Positions 4,885 through 11,361 are shown, numbered from the stretch's first letter. The stretch: DNA of 11,361 nucleotides from Bacillota bacterium (GCA_017515765.1 JAFWFF010000288.1:1-11361); one strand, 5' to 3'. The notes: generated from the letters alone by a model not told the origin. Translations and numbers: made by a program.

Positions 4885-7497
4885 GAAAAGAAGGGACTTA
4901 ACGAGATCAGAAAGCTGTTCAGGGAGTTTTATGTAAGCAAGGGCCATTATCCTGCGGCGAGCGCTTCGCTCATCCCGCAGAACGATAAATCCCTGCTCCT
5001 CATAAACTCCGGAATGGCGCCTCTTAAGAGATATTTCGCGGGTTTGGAGACTCCGCCGGCAAAGCGCATGACAACATGCCAGAAATGCGTCAGGACCGGA
5101 GATATCGAGAACGTCGGAAAGACCAGCCGCCACGGCACTTTCTTCGAAATGCTCGGCAACTTCTCCTTCGGCGACTATTTCAAGGAACAGTCGCTCACAT
5201 GGGGCTGGGAATTCCTCTTTGACGTCCTCGAGATGCCAAAGGACAAGATCTGGGCGACCGTATACCTCGATGACGACGATGCTTACGCCATCTGGAAGAA
5301 GCTCGGCATGCCGGAAGACCGCATCGTCCGCCTCGGCAAGGACGACAATTTCTGGGAGATCGGCCTCGGGCCCTGCGGACCCTGCTCAGAGATCTATTTT
5401 GACAGGGGAGAGGAATACGGCTGCGGAAAGCCGGACTGCAAACCCGGATGTGACTGCGACAGATACGTCGAGTTCTGGAACCACGTGTTCACCCAGTTCT
5501 CCAGGGAAGAGGACGGGACCTATTCGGATCTCGCCCACCCGAACATCGACACCGGTATGGGCCTCGAGCGCATCGCCTGCATAATGCAGGGCGTCGACTC
5601 GATCTTTGATATAGACACCATCAGATACATCCTGAACGGAGTCCTGGAGAAAGCCGGGGTCGCATATGAGGCTGAAGGCACAGAGAAGACCGACGTTTCC
5701 GTCAGGATCATAACCGACCACCTCAGATCGATGGTCTTCATGATAGGCGATGGCATCACGCCTTCCAACGAGGGAAGGGGATACGTCCTCAGAAGGCTTA
5801 TCAGAAGAGCCGCGAGACACGGCAAGACCCTCGGGATAAAAGGAAGCTTCCTTTCCGATCTCGCAGACCGCGTGATCGATATGTCGGGAGAAGCATACCC
5901 CGAGATCCGCGTAAAGCAGGATTACATCAAGAAGATGATCGCAGCCGAGGAGGAGAAGTTCGAAGCCACCATAGATCAGGGCAACGACATCATCTCCGGC
6001 TATGTTGCCGAACTCGACGCCGCGGGAGAGACCGTTCTTCCGGGCGACAAGGTCTTCCGCCTGTACGACACCTACGGATTCCCTCCGGAGCTCACCGAAG
6101 AGATCCTTGCGGAACTCGGAAAGACAGCGGATCTCGAAGGCTTTGCCCGCAATATGGAAAAGCAGAAAGAGCTTGCCAGACAGGGCAGAAAGGTCACGGA
6201 AGATGCGGCATGGGACACCGAAGCCGTAAACATGGGAGTCACTTCGTTCTTCGGCTACGACAGCAGCTTCGGTGAAGCCACGGTCCTCGGACTCGTCAAA
6301 AACGGCGCTCTCTGCGATTCGGTCTCGGAGGGTGATGAAGCCGCCGTCATTCTGGACAGGACGCCGTTCTACGCCGAGATGGGCGGACAGATCTACGATA
6401 CAGGCGTCATCGAATGCGGTCCCGCGTCGTTCAGCGTTTCTTCCGTGACCAAATCGCACGATACCTTCCTTCACAAGGGGAAGGTCGCGTCCGGAACGCT
6501 CAGGACGGGCGACAAGGTCTTCGCGTCAATCGATACCGCAAGGCGTTTCCTCATTCCCAGGAACCATACTGCCACACATCTTCTGCACGCCGCGCTCAGA
6601 GAAGTGCTCGGTGACCACGTCCATCAGTCGGGCTCTTCGGTCACGGACAAGAGCCTGAGATTCGACTTTGATCACTTCGAAGCCGTGTCGCATGACGATC
6701 TGGCCAGGATAGAGAAGATAGTAAACGAGAAGATATTTGAGAACATCCCGGTGACAACCGAAGTCCTTTCGATAGACGAGGCGAAGGCCAAAGGCGCGAC
6801 GGCCCTATTCGGCGAAAAGTACGGAGAGAGCGTCAGAGTCGTGTCCTGCGGTTCCTTCAGCATGGAACTCTGCGGCGGCACGCATGTTGCCTCTACCGGG
6901 CAGATAGGGTCCTTCCACATTGTCCAGGAAGGCGGAGTCGCAGCAGGAATAAGGCGTATCGAAGCTGTTACGGCTTCCGAGATGCCCCGGATGATCCGGA
7001 CAGGGCTCGACCTCATAAACGAAATATCCGCCATAGTGAAGACCAATCCGAACGGACTCGCCGCAAGGCTCCGCGAGATGACGGAAGAACTGAAAGAGGC
7101 GCGCAAGGAGCTCGCTGCCTATAAGAAAGCCGAGATGGGAGACACCGCAGGCGATCTGATCGCCAAAGCCGCGCAGGTTAACGGGATCAGCCTTATAAGA
7201 GAACGTTTCGACGGTGTGACGGTCGACGAGCTCAGGAATCTCTCCGACGATATCAAAAAACGTTCCGGCAATACTGCGATGGTCTTTGCTGCCGTTAACG
7301 ACGGCAAACTGGTCATCCTCGTGTCCCTGACGGACGACCTTGTTGAGAAGGGACTCCACGCCGGTAAAATGGTCAAGGAGATCGCTTCCGCGTGCGGCGG
7401 GGGAGGCGGCGGAAAGGCCAATCTTGCCCAGGCCGGAGCAAGGGATATTTCAAAGCTCGAAGACGCATTTGCGGTTGCAGAGAACCTGCTGAAGTAG
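4882..7497 (+). CDS. alaS: Alanine--tRNA ligase
   Basis: It charges tRNA-Ala with alanine and clears mischarged Ser/Gly-tRNA-Ala. The 871 residues cover all bacterial AlaRS parts. The class II catalytic domain occupies about 1-240, with 'SLLLINSGMAPLKRYFAG', 'RHGTFFEMLGNFSFGDYF' and the 'GMGLERI' motif 3. The tRNA-recognition helical region runs to about 460. The editing domain carries the zinc and catalytic site 'HTATH' (H562, H566) with 'CGGTH' (C664, H668). A coiled linker (about 725-755) precedes the C-Ala domain, which holds the glycine run 'CGGGGGGK' (838-845). A four-cysteine insert (C181, C186, C190, C192) sits just before 'DRYVEFWN'; I recall this as common in Firmicutes AlaRS and probably metal-binding. 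The start is TTG. No T-box leader is possible in the 18-nt gap, so expression likely follows the upstream gene. Confidence 0.97.
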   Translation: MEKKGLNEIRKLFREFYVSKGHYPAASASLIPQNDKSLLLINSGMAPLKRYFAGLETPPAKRMTTCQKCVRTGDIENVGKTSRHGTFFEMLGNFSFGDYFKEQSLTWGWEFLFDVLEMPKDKIWATVYLDDDDAYAIWKKLGMPEDRIVRLGKDDNFWEIGLGPCGPCSEIYFDRGEEYGCGKPDCKPGCDCDRYVEFWNHVFTQFSREEDGTYSDLAHPNIDTGMGLERIACIMQGVDSIFDIDTIRYILNGVLEKAGVAYEAEGTEKTDVSVRIITDHLRSMVFMIGDGITPSNEGRGYVLRRLIRRAARHGKTLGIKGSFLSDLADRVIDMSGEAYPEIRVKQDYIKKMIAAEEEKFEATIDQGNDIISGYVAELDAAGETVLPGDKVFRLYDTYGFPPELTEEILAELGKTADLEGFARNMEKQKELARQGRKVTEDAAWDTEAVNMGVTSFFGYDSSFGEATVLGLVKNGALCDSVSEGDEAAVILDRTPFYAEMGGQIYDTGVIECGPASFSVSSVTKSHDTFLHKGKVASGTLRTGDKVFASIDTARRFLIPRNHTATHLLHAALREVLGDHVHQSGSSVTDKSLRFDFDHFEAVSHDDLARIEKIVNEKIFENIPVTTEVLSIDEAKAKGATALFGEKYGESVRVVSCGSFSMELCGGTHVASTGQIGSFHIVQEGGVAAGIRRIEAVTASEMPRMIRTGLDLINEISAIVKTNPNGLAARLREMTEELKEARKELAAYKKAEMGDTAGDLIAKAAQVNGISLIRERFDGVTVDELRNLSDDIKKRSGNTAMVFAAVNDGKLVILVSLTDDLVEKGLHAGKMVKEIASACGGGGGGKANLAQAGARDISKLEDAFAVAENLLK

Positions 7498-7503
7498 TAT
7501 AAT
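7475..7503 (+). promoter_or_regulatory. Internal promoter at the alaS 3' end driving the IreB-family gene
   Basis: TTGCAG (7475-7480) lies inside the last codons of alaS. After exactly 17 bp comes TATAAT (7498-7503), starting on the base after the alaS stop codon. Predicted transcription start is near 7510, leaving a leader of about 22 nt that contains the ribosome site GGAAGGAGG (7517-7525). Confidence 0.72.
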
Positions 7504-7531
7504 TTAACAAGGTTGCGGAAGGAGGACCAAC

Positions 7532-7777
7532 ATGGAAAGAAAGACCATAACTGTCAACACGACCAAGGCTCAGCAGAAGACTACTAGAGAGGTCCTGGAG
7601 ACTGTATATAAGGCTCTGGAAGAGAGAGGATACAACGGGATCGATCAGATGGTCGGATACATACTCTCCGGAGATCCCTCTTACATCACCAGCTTCAACA
7701 ATGCCAGGATGATGATAAGCCGCATCGACAGAGACGATCTTGTCGAAGAGATACTCAAGGAGTATCTCAATAAATGA
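7532..7777 (+). CDS. ireB: IreB-family regulatory phosphoprotein (UPF0297/DUF965)
   Basis: The 81-residue protein carries the family core 'REVLETVYKALEERGYNGIDQMVGYILSGDPSYI' and the C-terminal 'NARMMISRIDRDDLVEEILKEYL'. In Enterococcus faecalis, IreB is a small dimeric protein phosphorylated near its N-terminus by the Ser/Thr kinase IreK, and it negatively affects cephalosporin resistance. Here the N-terminal arm is rich in threonine (T5, T7, T10, T11, T17, T18), so candidate phosphosites exist, though which are used is unknown. No PASTA kinase or phosphatase gene lies in this window. The ATG has an excellent site, GGAAGGAGG, 6 nt upstream. The position between alaS and yqgF is the usual Firmicutes order (yrzL in B. 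subtilis). It is followed by a terminator hairpin. Confidence 0.92.
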   Translation: MERKTITVNTTKAQQKTTREVLETVYKALEERGYNGIDQMVGYILSGDPSYITSFNNARMMISRIDRDDLVEEILKEYLNK

Positions 7778-7789
7778 TGCCATAATTAT

Positions 7790-7816
7790 CGGCGGGTCTT
7801 TGCCCGCCGTAATTTT
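7790..7816 (+). terminator. Intrinsic terminator after the IreB-family gene, moderate strength
   Basis: A 7-bp perfect GC-rich stem, CGGCGGG (7790-7796) with CCCGCCG (7803-7809), encloses a 6-nt loop. The flanking ATTA/TAAT can lengthen it past one bulged T. The tail TAATTTT is only a partial T run, so some read-through into yqgF is plausible. Confidence 0.72.
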
Positions 7817-7832
7817 GTATTGCAGAACTTGT

Positions 7833-7868
7833 CTGCGGACCCGACAGCGGCCCGCAGGAACGAAAGGA
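7833..7868 (+). promoter_or_regulatory. Leader hairpin and ribosome site before the TTG start of yqgF
   Basis: CTGCGG (7833-7838) can pair with CCGCAG (7852-7857), and a small CCG/CGG stem fits inside. The ribosome site AAAGGA (7863-7868) follows directly and is 7 nt before TTG at 7876, supporting that start. There is no T run after the hairpin. I found no convincing promoter between the upstream terminator and this start: a TTGCAG at 7820 has no -10 at the right distance. Confidence 0.4.
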
Positions 7869-7875
7869 CCGATAT

Positions 7876-8355
7876 TTGGAACTCAAGCCAAGAAAGATCG
7901 CCCTTGACGTAGGAGATAAGACAATAGGCACAGCCCTGTCCGACGAACTCGGCCTGACGGGGCAGGGGCTCACCACCATTGAACGGATCGGCATCAAGAA
8001 AGACACTGATGCCGTCGTTTCTTTGATAAAAGAATACCGCTGCGATACTGTGGTTATAGGCCTCCCGCTCAGTCTGGACGGGACCGACAGCGTCCAGACC
8101 GAAAAGGTCAGGGCATTCCGCACCAAACTTGAAAACAAGCTGAGGAGCAGCGGAATGCAGGACGTCAGGATCGTATGGCAGGACGAGCGTTTCACCACAG
8201 TTATCGCGGAGGACGTCCTTAAAAGCGCGGACCTTTCCAGGGAAAAGCGCAAGAAAGTAATAGACAAACAGGCAGCCGTTCTTATAATGCAGAGCTGGCT
8301 CGACGCGGAAAACATGCGCGCCGCCCGGCAGGAAGAGGGAGTAGACAGGAAATGA
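7876..8355 (+). CDS. ruvX: YqgF/RuvX-family nuclease (putative Holliday junction resolvase / 16S rRNA processing factor)
   Basis: The 159-residue protein has the RNase H-like YqgF fold motifs: 'KIALDVGDKTIGTALSD' with the first catalytic Asp11, 'DTVVIGLPLSLDGT', 'WQDERFTT' with the DER acidic motif, and the C-terminal 'IDKQAAVLIMQSWLD', which holds the last conserved Asp before the paired alanines. E. coli YqgF is needed for 5'-end maturation of 16S rRNA, and the family has also been proposed, with some biochemical support, to resolve Holliday junctions. It starts with TTG behind AAAGGA. The last codons overlap the purE start by 4 nt (ATGA at 8352-8355), so the two genes should be translationally coupled. 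The usual yrzB-like neighbour after yqgF is absent, and purine genes follow instead. Confidence 0.92.
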   Translation: MELKPRKIALDVGDKTIGTALSDELGLTGQGLTTIERIGIKKDTDAVVSLIKEYRCDTVVIGLPLSLDGTDSVQTEKVRAFRTKLENKLRSSGMQDVRIVWQDERFTTVIAEDVLKSADLSREKRKKVIDKQAAVLIMQSWLDAENMRAARQEEGVDRK

Positions 8356-8849
8356 GCAAAAAAGTAGCTGTTATAATGGGTTCGGACAGCGATCTTCCCG
8401 TGGTGGAGGGCGCGGTCAAGACCCTGAAGGAATACGGCATTCCGTGCGAAGTGCACGTTTTTTCCGCGCACAGGACGCCTCAGGAGGCGCGTGAATTCTC
8501 CGAGAAAGCCCGGGAGAACGGATTCGGCGTCATCATTGCTGCTGCCGGGAAAGCCGCGCATCTAGCCGGAGCCATAGCCGCTTCCACCACGCTTCCCGTT
8601 ATAGGGATACCGATCAAATCAAGCACTCTCGACGGCCTGGACGCGCTTCTCTCCACCGTGCAGATGCCCGGCGGCATTCCCGTCGCTACAGTCGCGATAG
8701 ACGGAGCGAAGAACGCGGCCATCCTCGCCGCGGAGATGCTGTCGATAGAGGATGCGGAACTTGCCGCGAAGCTCGAGGCAGTCCGCACAGACAACCGCAG
8801 GAGCGTCCTTGAGAAAGACGCTGCCGTATCAGCGAGATTCGCAGATTAG
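8352..8849 (+). CDS. purE: 5-(carboxyamino)imidazole ribonucleotide mutase, class I PurE
   Basis: It converts N5-CAIR to CAIR in de novo purine synthesis, the substrate normally being supplied by PurK. The 165 residues match family length. Motifs are 'IMGSDSDLPVV' (8-18, binding the ribose phosphate), 'VFSAHRTPQEA' with the active-site-proximal H40-R41, and 'AAAGKAAHLAGAIAA' with H70, the proposed catalytic histidine. The AxHL pattern indicates a class I mutase rather than a class II AIR carboxylase. The usual 'AGGAAHLPG' reads 'AGKAAHLAG' here, with Lys for the second Gly and Ala for Pro. The start overlaps the yqgF stop by 4 nt, and I see no strong ribosome site apart from a GGAAAT stretch, which fits translational coupling. 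No purK lies in the window. Confidence 0.95.
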   Translation: MSKKVAVIMGSDSDLPVVEGAVKTLKEYGIPCEVHVFSAHRTPQEAREFSEKARENGFGVIIAAAGKAAHLAGAIAASTTLPVIGIPIKSSTLDGLDALLSTVQMPGGIPVATVAIDGAKNAAILAAEMLSIEDAELAAKLEAVRTDNRRSVLEKDAAVSARFAD

Positions 8850-8862
8850 GAGCAGAGATATG
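8848..8862 (+). promoter_or_regulatory. Ribosome site fixing the purM start
   Basis: AGGAG (8848-8852) overlaps the purE stop codon and lies 7 nt before ATG at 8860. This rules out a longer open frame reaching back to 8752, whose extra 36 residues are out-of-frame purE sequence. Confidence 0.85.
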
Positions 8863-9900
8863 AGCAAAAGCTTCAGCGAAAGCTATAAGGAAGCCGGCGT
8901 AGACATCACCGCCGGGTACAGATCCGTCGAACTCATGAAACAGTATGTCGACTCCACCAGGACGGCAGGCTGCGCCTCCGACGTGGGAGGTTTCGGCGGT
9001 CTTTTCATTCCCGACATCAAGGGCATGGAAGAACCCGTTTTCGTCAGCGGCACCGACGGCGTGGGGACCAAGCTGAAGATCGCGTTTTTGATGGATAAAC
9101 ACGATACGGTCGGCATCGACTGCGTCGCGATGTGCGTCAACGACGTCATCTGCTGCGGCGCGAAGCCTTTGTTCTTCCTGGACTATATCGCATGCGGGAA
9201 GAACGTTCCGGAAAAGATAGCCGAGATCGTCAAGGGAGTCGCCGACGGCTGCGTGCAGTCGGGTTCTGCCCTTATCGGCGGAGAGACGGCCGAGATGCCG
9301 GGATTCTATCCGGAAGACGAGTACGACCTCGCGGGATTCTCCGTAGGATACGTCGACCGTCCCAGGATCCTGAACAAAGAGAACGTCAGGGCAGGGGACA
9401 GGATAATCGCCCTCCCGTCCTCCGGAGTCCATTCCAACGGTTTCTCCCTGGTCCGCAAGGTATTCGACGTCGAGAACGCCGATCTTAGGTCCCCGGTGCC
9501 GGAGCTTGGCGGAAAGAGCCTCGGAGAGACTTTGATCACTCCGACAAAGATCTATGTGAAGCCTGTCCTGGCGCTTCTTGACAAGGTCAGCGTCAGGAGC
9601 CTCGCGCATATAACCGGCGGCGGGTTCTACGAGAACATCCCCAGGAGCCTTCCCAAAGGAAAGACCGCCGTCATAAACAGGTCCGACGTACGCGTGCTTC
9701 CGATATTCGACTATATCGCCAAGACCGGCGGCATTCCCGAAAGAGACATGTTCAACACGTTCAACATGGGCGTCGGCATGGTCTGCATCGTTCCCGCTGA
9801 AGAATCTGAGCGCGCGCTGGAGATACTGAGGTCCGAAGGCGAGGACGCGTACATCCTGGGCGAAGTCGCGGACGGCGCCGAAGGAGTAATCATAAAATAG
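8860..9900 (+). CDS. purM: Phosphoribosylformylglycinamidine cyclo-ligase (AIR synthetase)
   Basis: It closes the imidazole ring, turning FGAM into AIR with ATP; AIR then goes toward PurE's substrate. With the start at 8860 the protein is 346 residues, the standard PurM size. Motifs are the N-terminal 'SYKEAGVDI', the nucleotide-binding 'SGTDGVGTKLKIA' (63-75), 'GIDCVAMCVNDVICCGAKPLFFLDY', 'GGETAEMPGFY' (140-150) and 'HITGGGFYENIPR' with 'MFNTFNMGVGM' near the C-terminus. All conserved blocks appear intact. It follows purE after 10 nt and precedes purN by 37 nt, so it is inside one purine operon. An alternate start in purE sequence was rejected. Confidence 0.97.
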   Translation: MSKSFSESYKEAGVDITAGYRSVELMKQYVDSTRTAGCASDVGGFGGLFIPDIKGMEEPVFVSGTDGVGTKLKIAFLMDKHDTVGIDCVAMCVNDVICCGAKPLFFLDYIACGKNVPEKIAEIVKGVADGCVQSGSALIGGETAEMPGFYPEDEYDLAGFSVGYVDRPRILNKENVRAGDRIIALPSSGVHSNGFSLVRKVFDVENADLRSPVPELGGKSLGETLITPTKIYVKPVLALLDKVSVRSLAHITGGGFYENIPRSLPKGKTAVINRSDVRVLPIFDYIAKTGGIPERDMFNTFNMGVGMVCIVPAEESERALEILRSEGEDAYILGEVADGAEGVIIK

Positions 9901-9937
9901 GCCGCATCAGGCCGGTCAGGCACGGAGGAGGTGCTGT

Positions 9938-10537
9938 ATGAGCGAACAATGCCGCGTAGCTGTCCTGGTCTCGGGCGGGGGTACCAATCTCGCCGCCATC
10001 ATCAGGGCCTGCGATGAAGGGATCATAAAAAGCGGGAAGATCGTGCTCGTCTGTTCCAACAAGGCCGACGCGTATGCCCTTCAAAGGGCAAAAAACGCCG
10101 GTATTTCGACTTTTTGCTTCTCCGGCGAAGATGGAGAGGCCAAACTGGCCGAAAAGCTCACAGATGAGAAAATCGACCTCATAGTCCTCGCCGGTTTCCT
10201 GAAGATACTGAGCCGCGATTTCACCGAACGCTTTGCCGGCCGCATCATCAACATCCACCCCGCGCTGCTTCCGTCCTTCGGCGGAAAGGGCTGCTACGGC
10301 ATCCACGTTCACGAGAAAGCGCTGGAATACGGAGTCAAAGTCACAGGCGCAACCGTCCATTTCGTCAACGAAGTCCCAGACGGAGGCCGCATCATAGCCC
10401 AGAAGGCAGTTGAAGTGCGCGAAGGGGATACCCCCGAAACGCTGCAGAGAAGAGTAATGGAAGAGGCCGAGTGGATCATCCTCCCTCAGGCCGTTGAAAC
10501 TGTTTGCCGAAGACTGCAGGAGGAGAAAAATGTCTGA
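9938..10537 (+). CDS. purN: Phosphoribosylglycinamide formyltransferase, folate-dependent
   Basis: It transfers a formyl group from 10-formyltetrahydrofolate to GAR. The 199-residue protein has 'AVLVSGGGTNLAAII' (8-22) for substrate phosphate binding, 'LAGFLKILS' (84-92), and the catalytic trio N105, H107 ('IINIHPALLPSF') and D148 ('NEVPDGGRI'). The latter two blocks place it firmly in the PurN group rather than among other formyltransferases. The start has the strongest ribosome site in the window, GGAGGAGG (9924-9931), 6 nt upstream. Its last 8 bases overlap the next gene, an arrangement that suggests coupled translation with purO. Confidence 0.96.
   Translation: MSEQCRVAVLVSGGGTNLAAIIRACDEGIIKSGKIVLVCSNKADAYALQRAKNAGISTFCFSGEDGEAKLAEKLTDEKIDLIVLAGFLKILSRDFTERFAGRIINIHPALLPSFGGKGCYGIHVHEKALEYGVKVTGATVHFVNEVPDGGRIIAQKAVEVREGDTPETLQRRVMEEAEWIILPQAVETVCRRLQEEKNV
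10518..10532 (+). promoter_or_regulatory. Ribosome site fixing the purO start
   Basis: AGGAGGAG (10518-10525), inside the purN 3' end, lies 4 nt before ATG at 10530. It excludes a longer frame from 10494, whose 12 extra residues are shifted purN sequence. Confidence 0.8.
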
Positions 10538-11240
10538 TCAGATCAAAACCTTCAAAGAGGAACTTGCCGGCAATCCCTACGCCGGAAGAGGCGTTCTGGC
10601 GGGAGTCACGCCCGACGGAAAGAGATCGGCCATCGCTTATTTCATCATGGGCCGTTCCGAAAACAGCAGGAACCGCGTATTCATCAAAGACGGCGACGAC
10701 CTTATGATCAAGCCGTTCGATGAATCCAAAGTGGAAGACCCGTCTTTGATCATATACTATCCGCTCAGGGTTACCGAAAAAGCGATAGTCGTCACCAACG
10801 GCGATCAGACGGATACCGTAAGGGATCATCTCGCGGCCGGCGGAAGCTTTGAGAGCGCGCTCAGGACCAGGACTTTCGAACCGGACGAGCCGAACTGGAC
10901 TCCCAGGATCAGCGGGATATCTTATCCGGACGGATCATGCACTATAAGCATCCTTAAATGCACAGACGGTGAGGGGATCAAAGCCTCCAGACAGTTCTTC
11001 GACTACGATCCGGTCCCCGGTACCGGCAGGCTGATACATACATACGTTACGGACGGGAAACCGCTCCCGACCTTTGTCGGCGAACCGAAGGCGGTAGCTG
11101 TTCCGGATGATCCGAAAGCCTTCGCGGATGAGATCTGGGAGACACTGGATGACAACAACAAGATCTCGCTGTACGTGCGCTATACGGACCTCGAGACTGG
11201 TAGATATGAAGACATTATCGTAAACAAGCACGAGAGATAG
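10530..11240 (+). CDS. purO: PurO-type IMP cyclohydrolase
   Basis: It is predicted to close the second ring, converting FAICAR to IMP, the last step of the pathway. The 236-residue protein matches my memory of the PF07826 family (PurO), first described in methanogenic archaea and having an Ntn-hydrolase-like fold unrelated to the PurH cyclohydrolase domain. Key blocks are 'NPYAGRG' (15-21), 'IAYFIMGRSENSRNR' (35-49), 'DPSLIIYYPLR', 'VTNGDQTDT' (88-96) and 'EPDEPNWTPRISG' (117-129). It has no MGS-like domain. Context supports the call: the gene overlaps purN by 8 nt and is followed by a protein that begins like a stand-alone AICAR formyltransferase, the partner enzyme needed when PurH is split. 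Family confidence is high; activity is inferred. Confidence 0.88.
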   Translation: MSDQIKTFKEELAGNPYAGRGVLAGVTPDGKRSAIAYFIMGRSENSRNRVFIKDGDDLMIKPFDESKVEDPSLIIYYPLRVTEKAIVVTNGDQTDTVRDHLAAGGSFESALRTRTFEPDEPNWTPRISGISYPDGSCTISILKCTDGEGIKASRQFFDYDPVPGTGRLIHTYVTDGKPLPTFVGEPKAVAVPDDPKAFADEIWETLDDNNKISLYVRYTDLETGRYEDIIVNKHER

Positions 11241-11253
11241 CTTTTGATCGGCA

Positions 11254-11292
11254 CCCCGCAAGGGGAGAAAGGAGAGCTCCGGACGTTCCGGA
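11254..11292 (+). promoter_or_regulatory. Structured leader between purO and the AICAR formyltransferase gene
   Basis: Two short hairpins lie in the 64-nt gap. CCCC-GCAA-GGGG (11254-11265) has a GNRA tetraloop. TCCGGA-CGT-TCCGGA (11278-11292) has a 3-nt loop. Between them is the only good ribosome-site match, AAAGGAG (11268-11274), 30 nt before the ATG. No T run follows either stem. Confidence 0.45.
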
Positions 11293-11304
11293 CAGGTTAG
11301 AACC

Positions 11305-11361
11305 ATGAAAGAATTCGAACTTAAATACGGCTGCAACCCCACACAGAAGCCTGCGAAGATA
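11305..11361 (+). CDS. Stand-alone AICAR formyltransferase, N-terminal 19 codons (3' end outside window)
   Basis: Only 19 residues are visible, beginning 'MKEFELKYGCNPTQKPAKI'. The 'LKYGCNPxQKPA' stretch is how I recall single-domain phosphoribosylaminoimidazolecarboxamide formyltransferases of Clostridia starting, matching the start of the formyltransferase half of PurH without the cyclohydrolase half. Such a protein would convert AICAR to FAICAR, the substrate of the PurO enzyme encoded just upstream. The ATG at 11305 has no close ribosome site, only a weak AGGTTAG a few bases upstream and AAAGGAG 30 nt away. No alternative in-frame start exists between that site and the ATG. The call depends on a short match plus context. 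Confidence 0.72.
   Translation, partial: MKEFELKYGCNPTQKPAKI

Noticed and set aside
5386..6474. Long open frame on the - strand (about 362 codons) inside alaS
   Set aside because: It mirrors the highly conserved AlaRS coding sequence and has no family motif. It is best explained by the codon bias of the + strand.
7778..7875. Purine riboswitch before the yqgF-pur operon
   Set aside because: I could not place the three-way junction or its conserved loops. The space is taken by a terminator hairpin and one short stem.
8752..8859. Extended purM start inside purE
   Set aside because: The extra 36 residues are out-of-frame purE sequence. The ATG at 8860 has a proper ribosome site and gives the standard PurM length.
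8686..9609. Long open frame on the - strand (about 307 codons) opposite purE/purM
   Set aside because: It overlaps two clearly recognised genes and spans their junction. It has no domain or start signal of its own.
10494..10529. Extended purO start inside purN
   Set aside because: The 12 extra residues are shifted purN codons. The ATG at 10530 with AGGAGGAG gives the expected N-terminus.
1..11361. A mobile element, phage, defence island or CRISPR array
   Set aside because: No transposase, integrase, long terminal or direct repeats, spacer-like repeats or compositional break was seen. The genes are contiguous, co-directional housekeeping genes.

Overview
The window is a compact stretch of bacterial chromosome with every supported gene on the + strand. 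It looks like a moderately GC-rich anaerobic Firmicute (class Clostridia, possibly near Lachnospiraceae). The evidence is gene content and order: alaS followed by an IreB-family gene and a YqgF/RuvX gene is a standard Firmicutes order. UPF0291/DUF896, the NifS-NifU pair, ComEA and a purine operon using a PurO-type IMP cyclohydrolase also fit Clostridia. Strong AAGGAGG-like ribosome sites and two TTG starts agree. No genus can be named from the sequence alone.

Layout. (1) 1-340: C-terminal end of a DUF2344-type radical-SAM-linked protein. (2) 383-1093: ComEA-like DNA-binding membrane protein. (3) 1134-1367: small UPF0291/DUF896 protein behind a promoter that leaves essentially no 5' leader. 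(4) 1440-3085: cysteine desulfurase and U-type scaffold, an Fe-S assembly pair closed by a strong intrinsic terminator (3101-3126). (5) 3199-7497: an alpha-phosphohexomutase with a near-leaderless promoter, then alanyl-tRNA synthetase. (6) 7532-7777: IreB-family phosphoprotein, read from alaS and probably from a near-consensus promoter inside the alaS 3' end, closed by a hairpin terminator (7790-7816). (7) 7876 to the window end: ruvX/yqgF, purE, purM, purN, purO and the first 19 codons of a stand-alone AICAR formyltransferase.

How the genes work together. The last block covers five purine-pathway steps: AIR synthesis (PurM), N5-CAIR mutase (PurE), GAR formylation (PurN), AICAR formylation (the partial last gene) and IMP ring closure (PurO). 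The usual bifunctional PurH is replaced by two separate proteins. NifS and NifU supply sulfur and a scaffold for Fe-S clusters. The remaining genes are separate housekeeping functions.

I found no mobile element, CRISPR array, tRNA, rRNA, phage gene, defence gene or recognisable riboswitch. The points worth a second look are the two leaderless-type promoters, the PurO plus separate formyltransferase arrangement, the structured leader before the last gene, and the coupling of yqgF to the purine operon. I see no evidence of a wholly new system.
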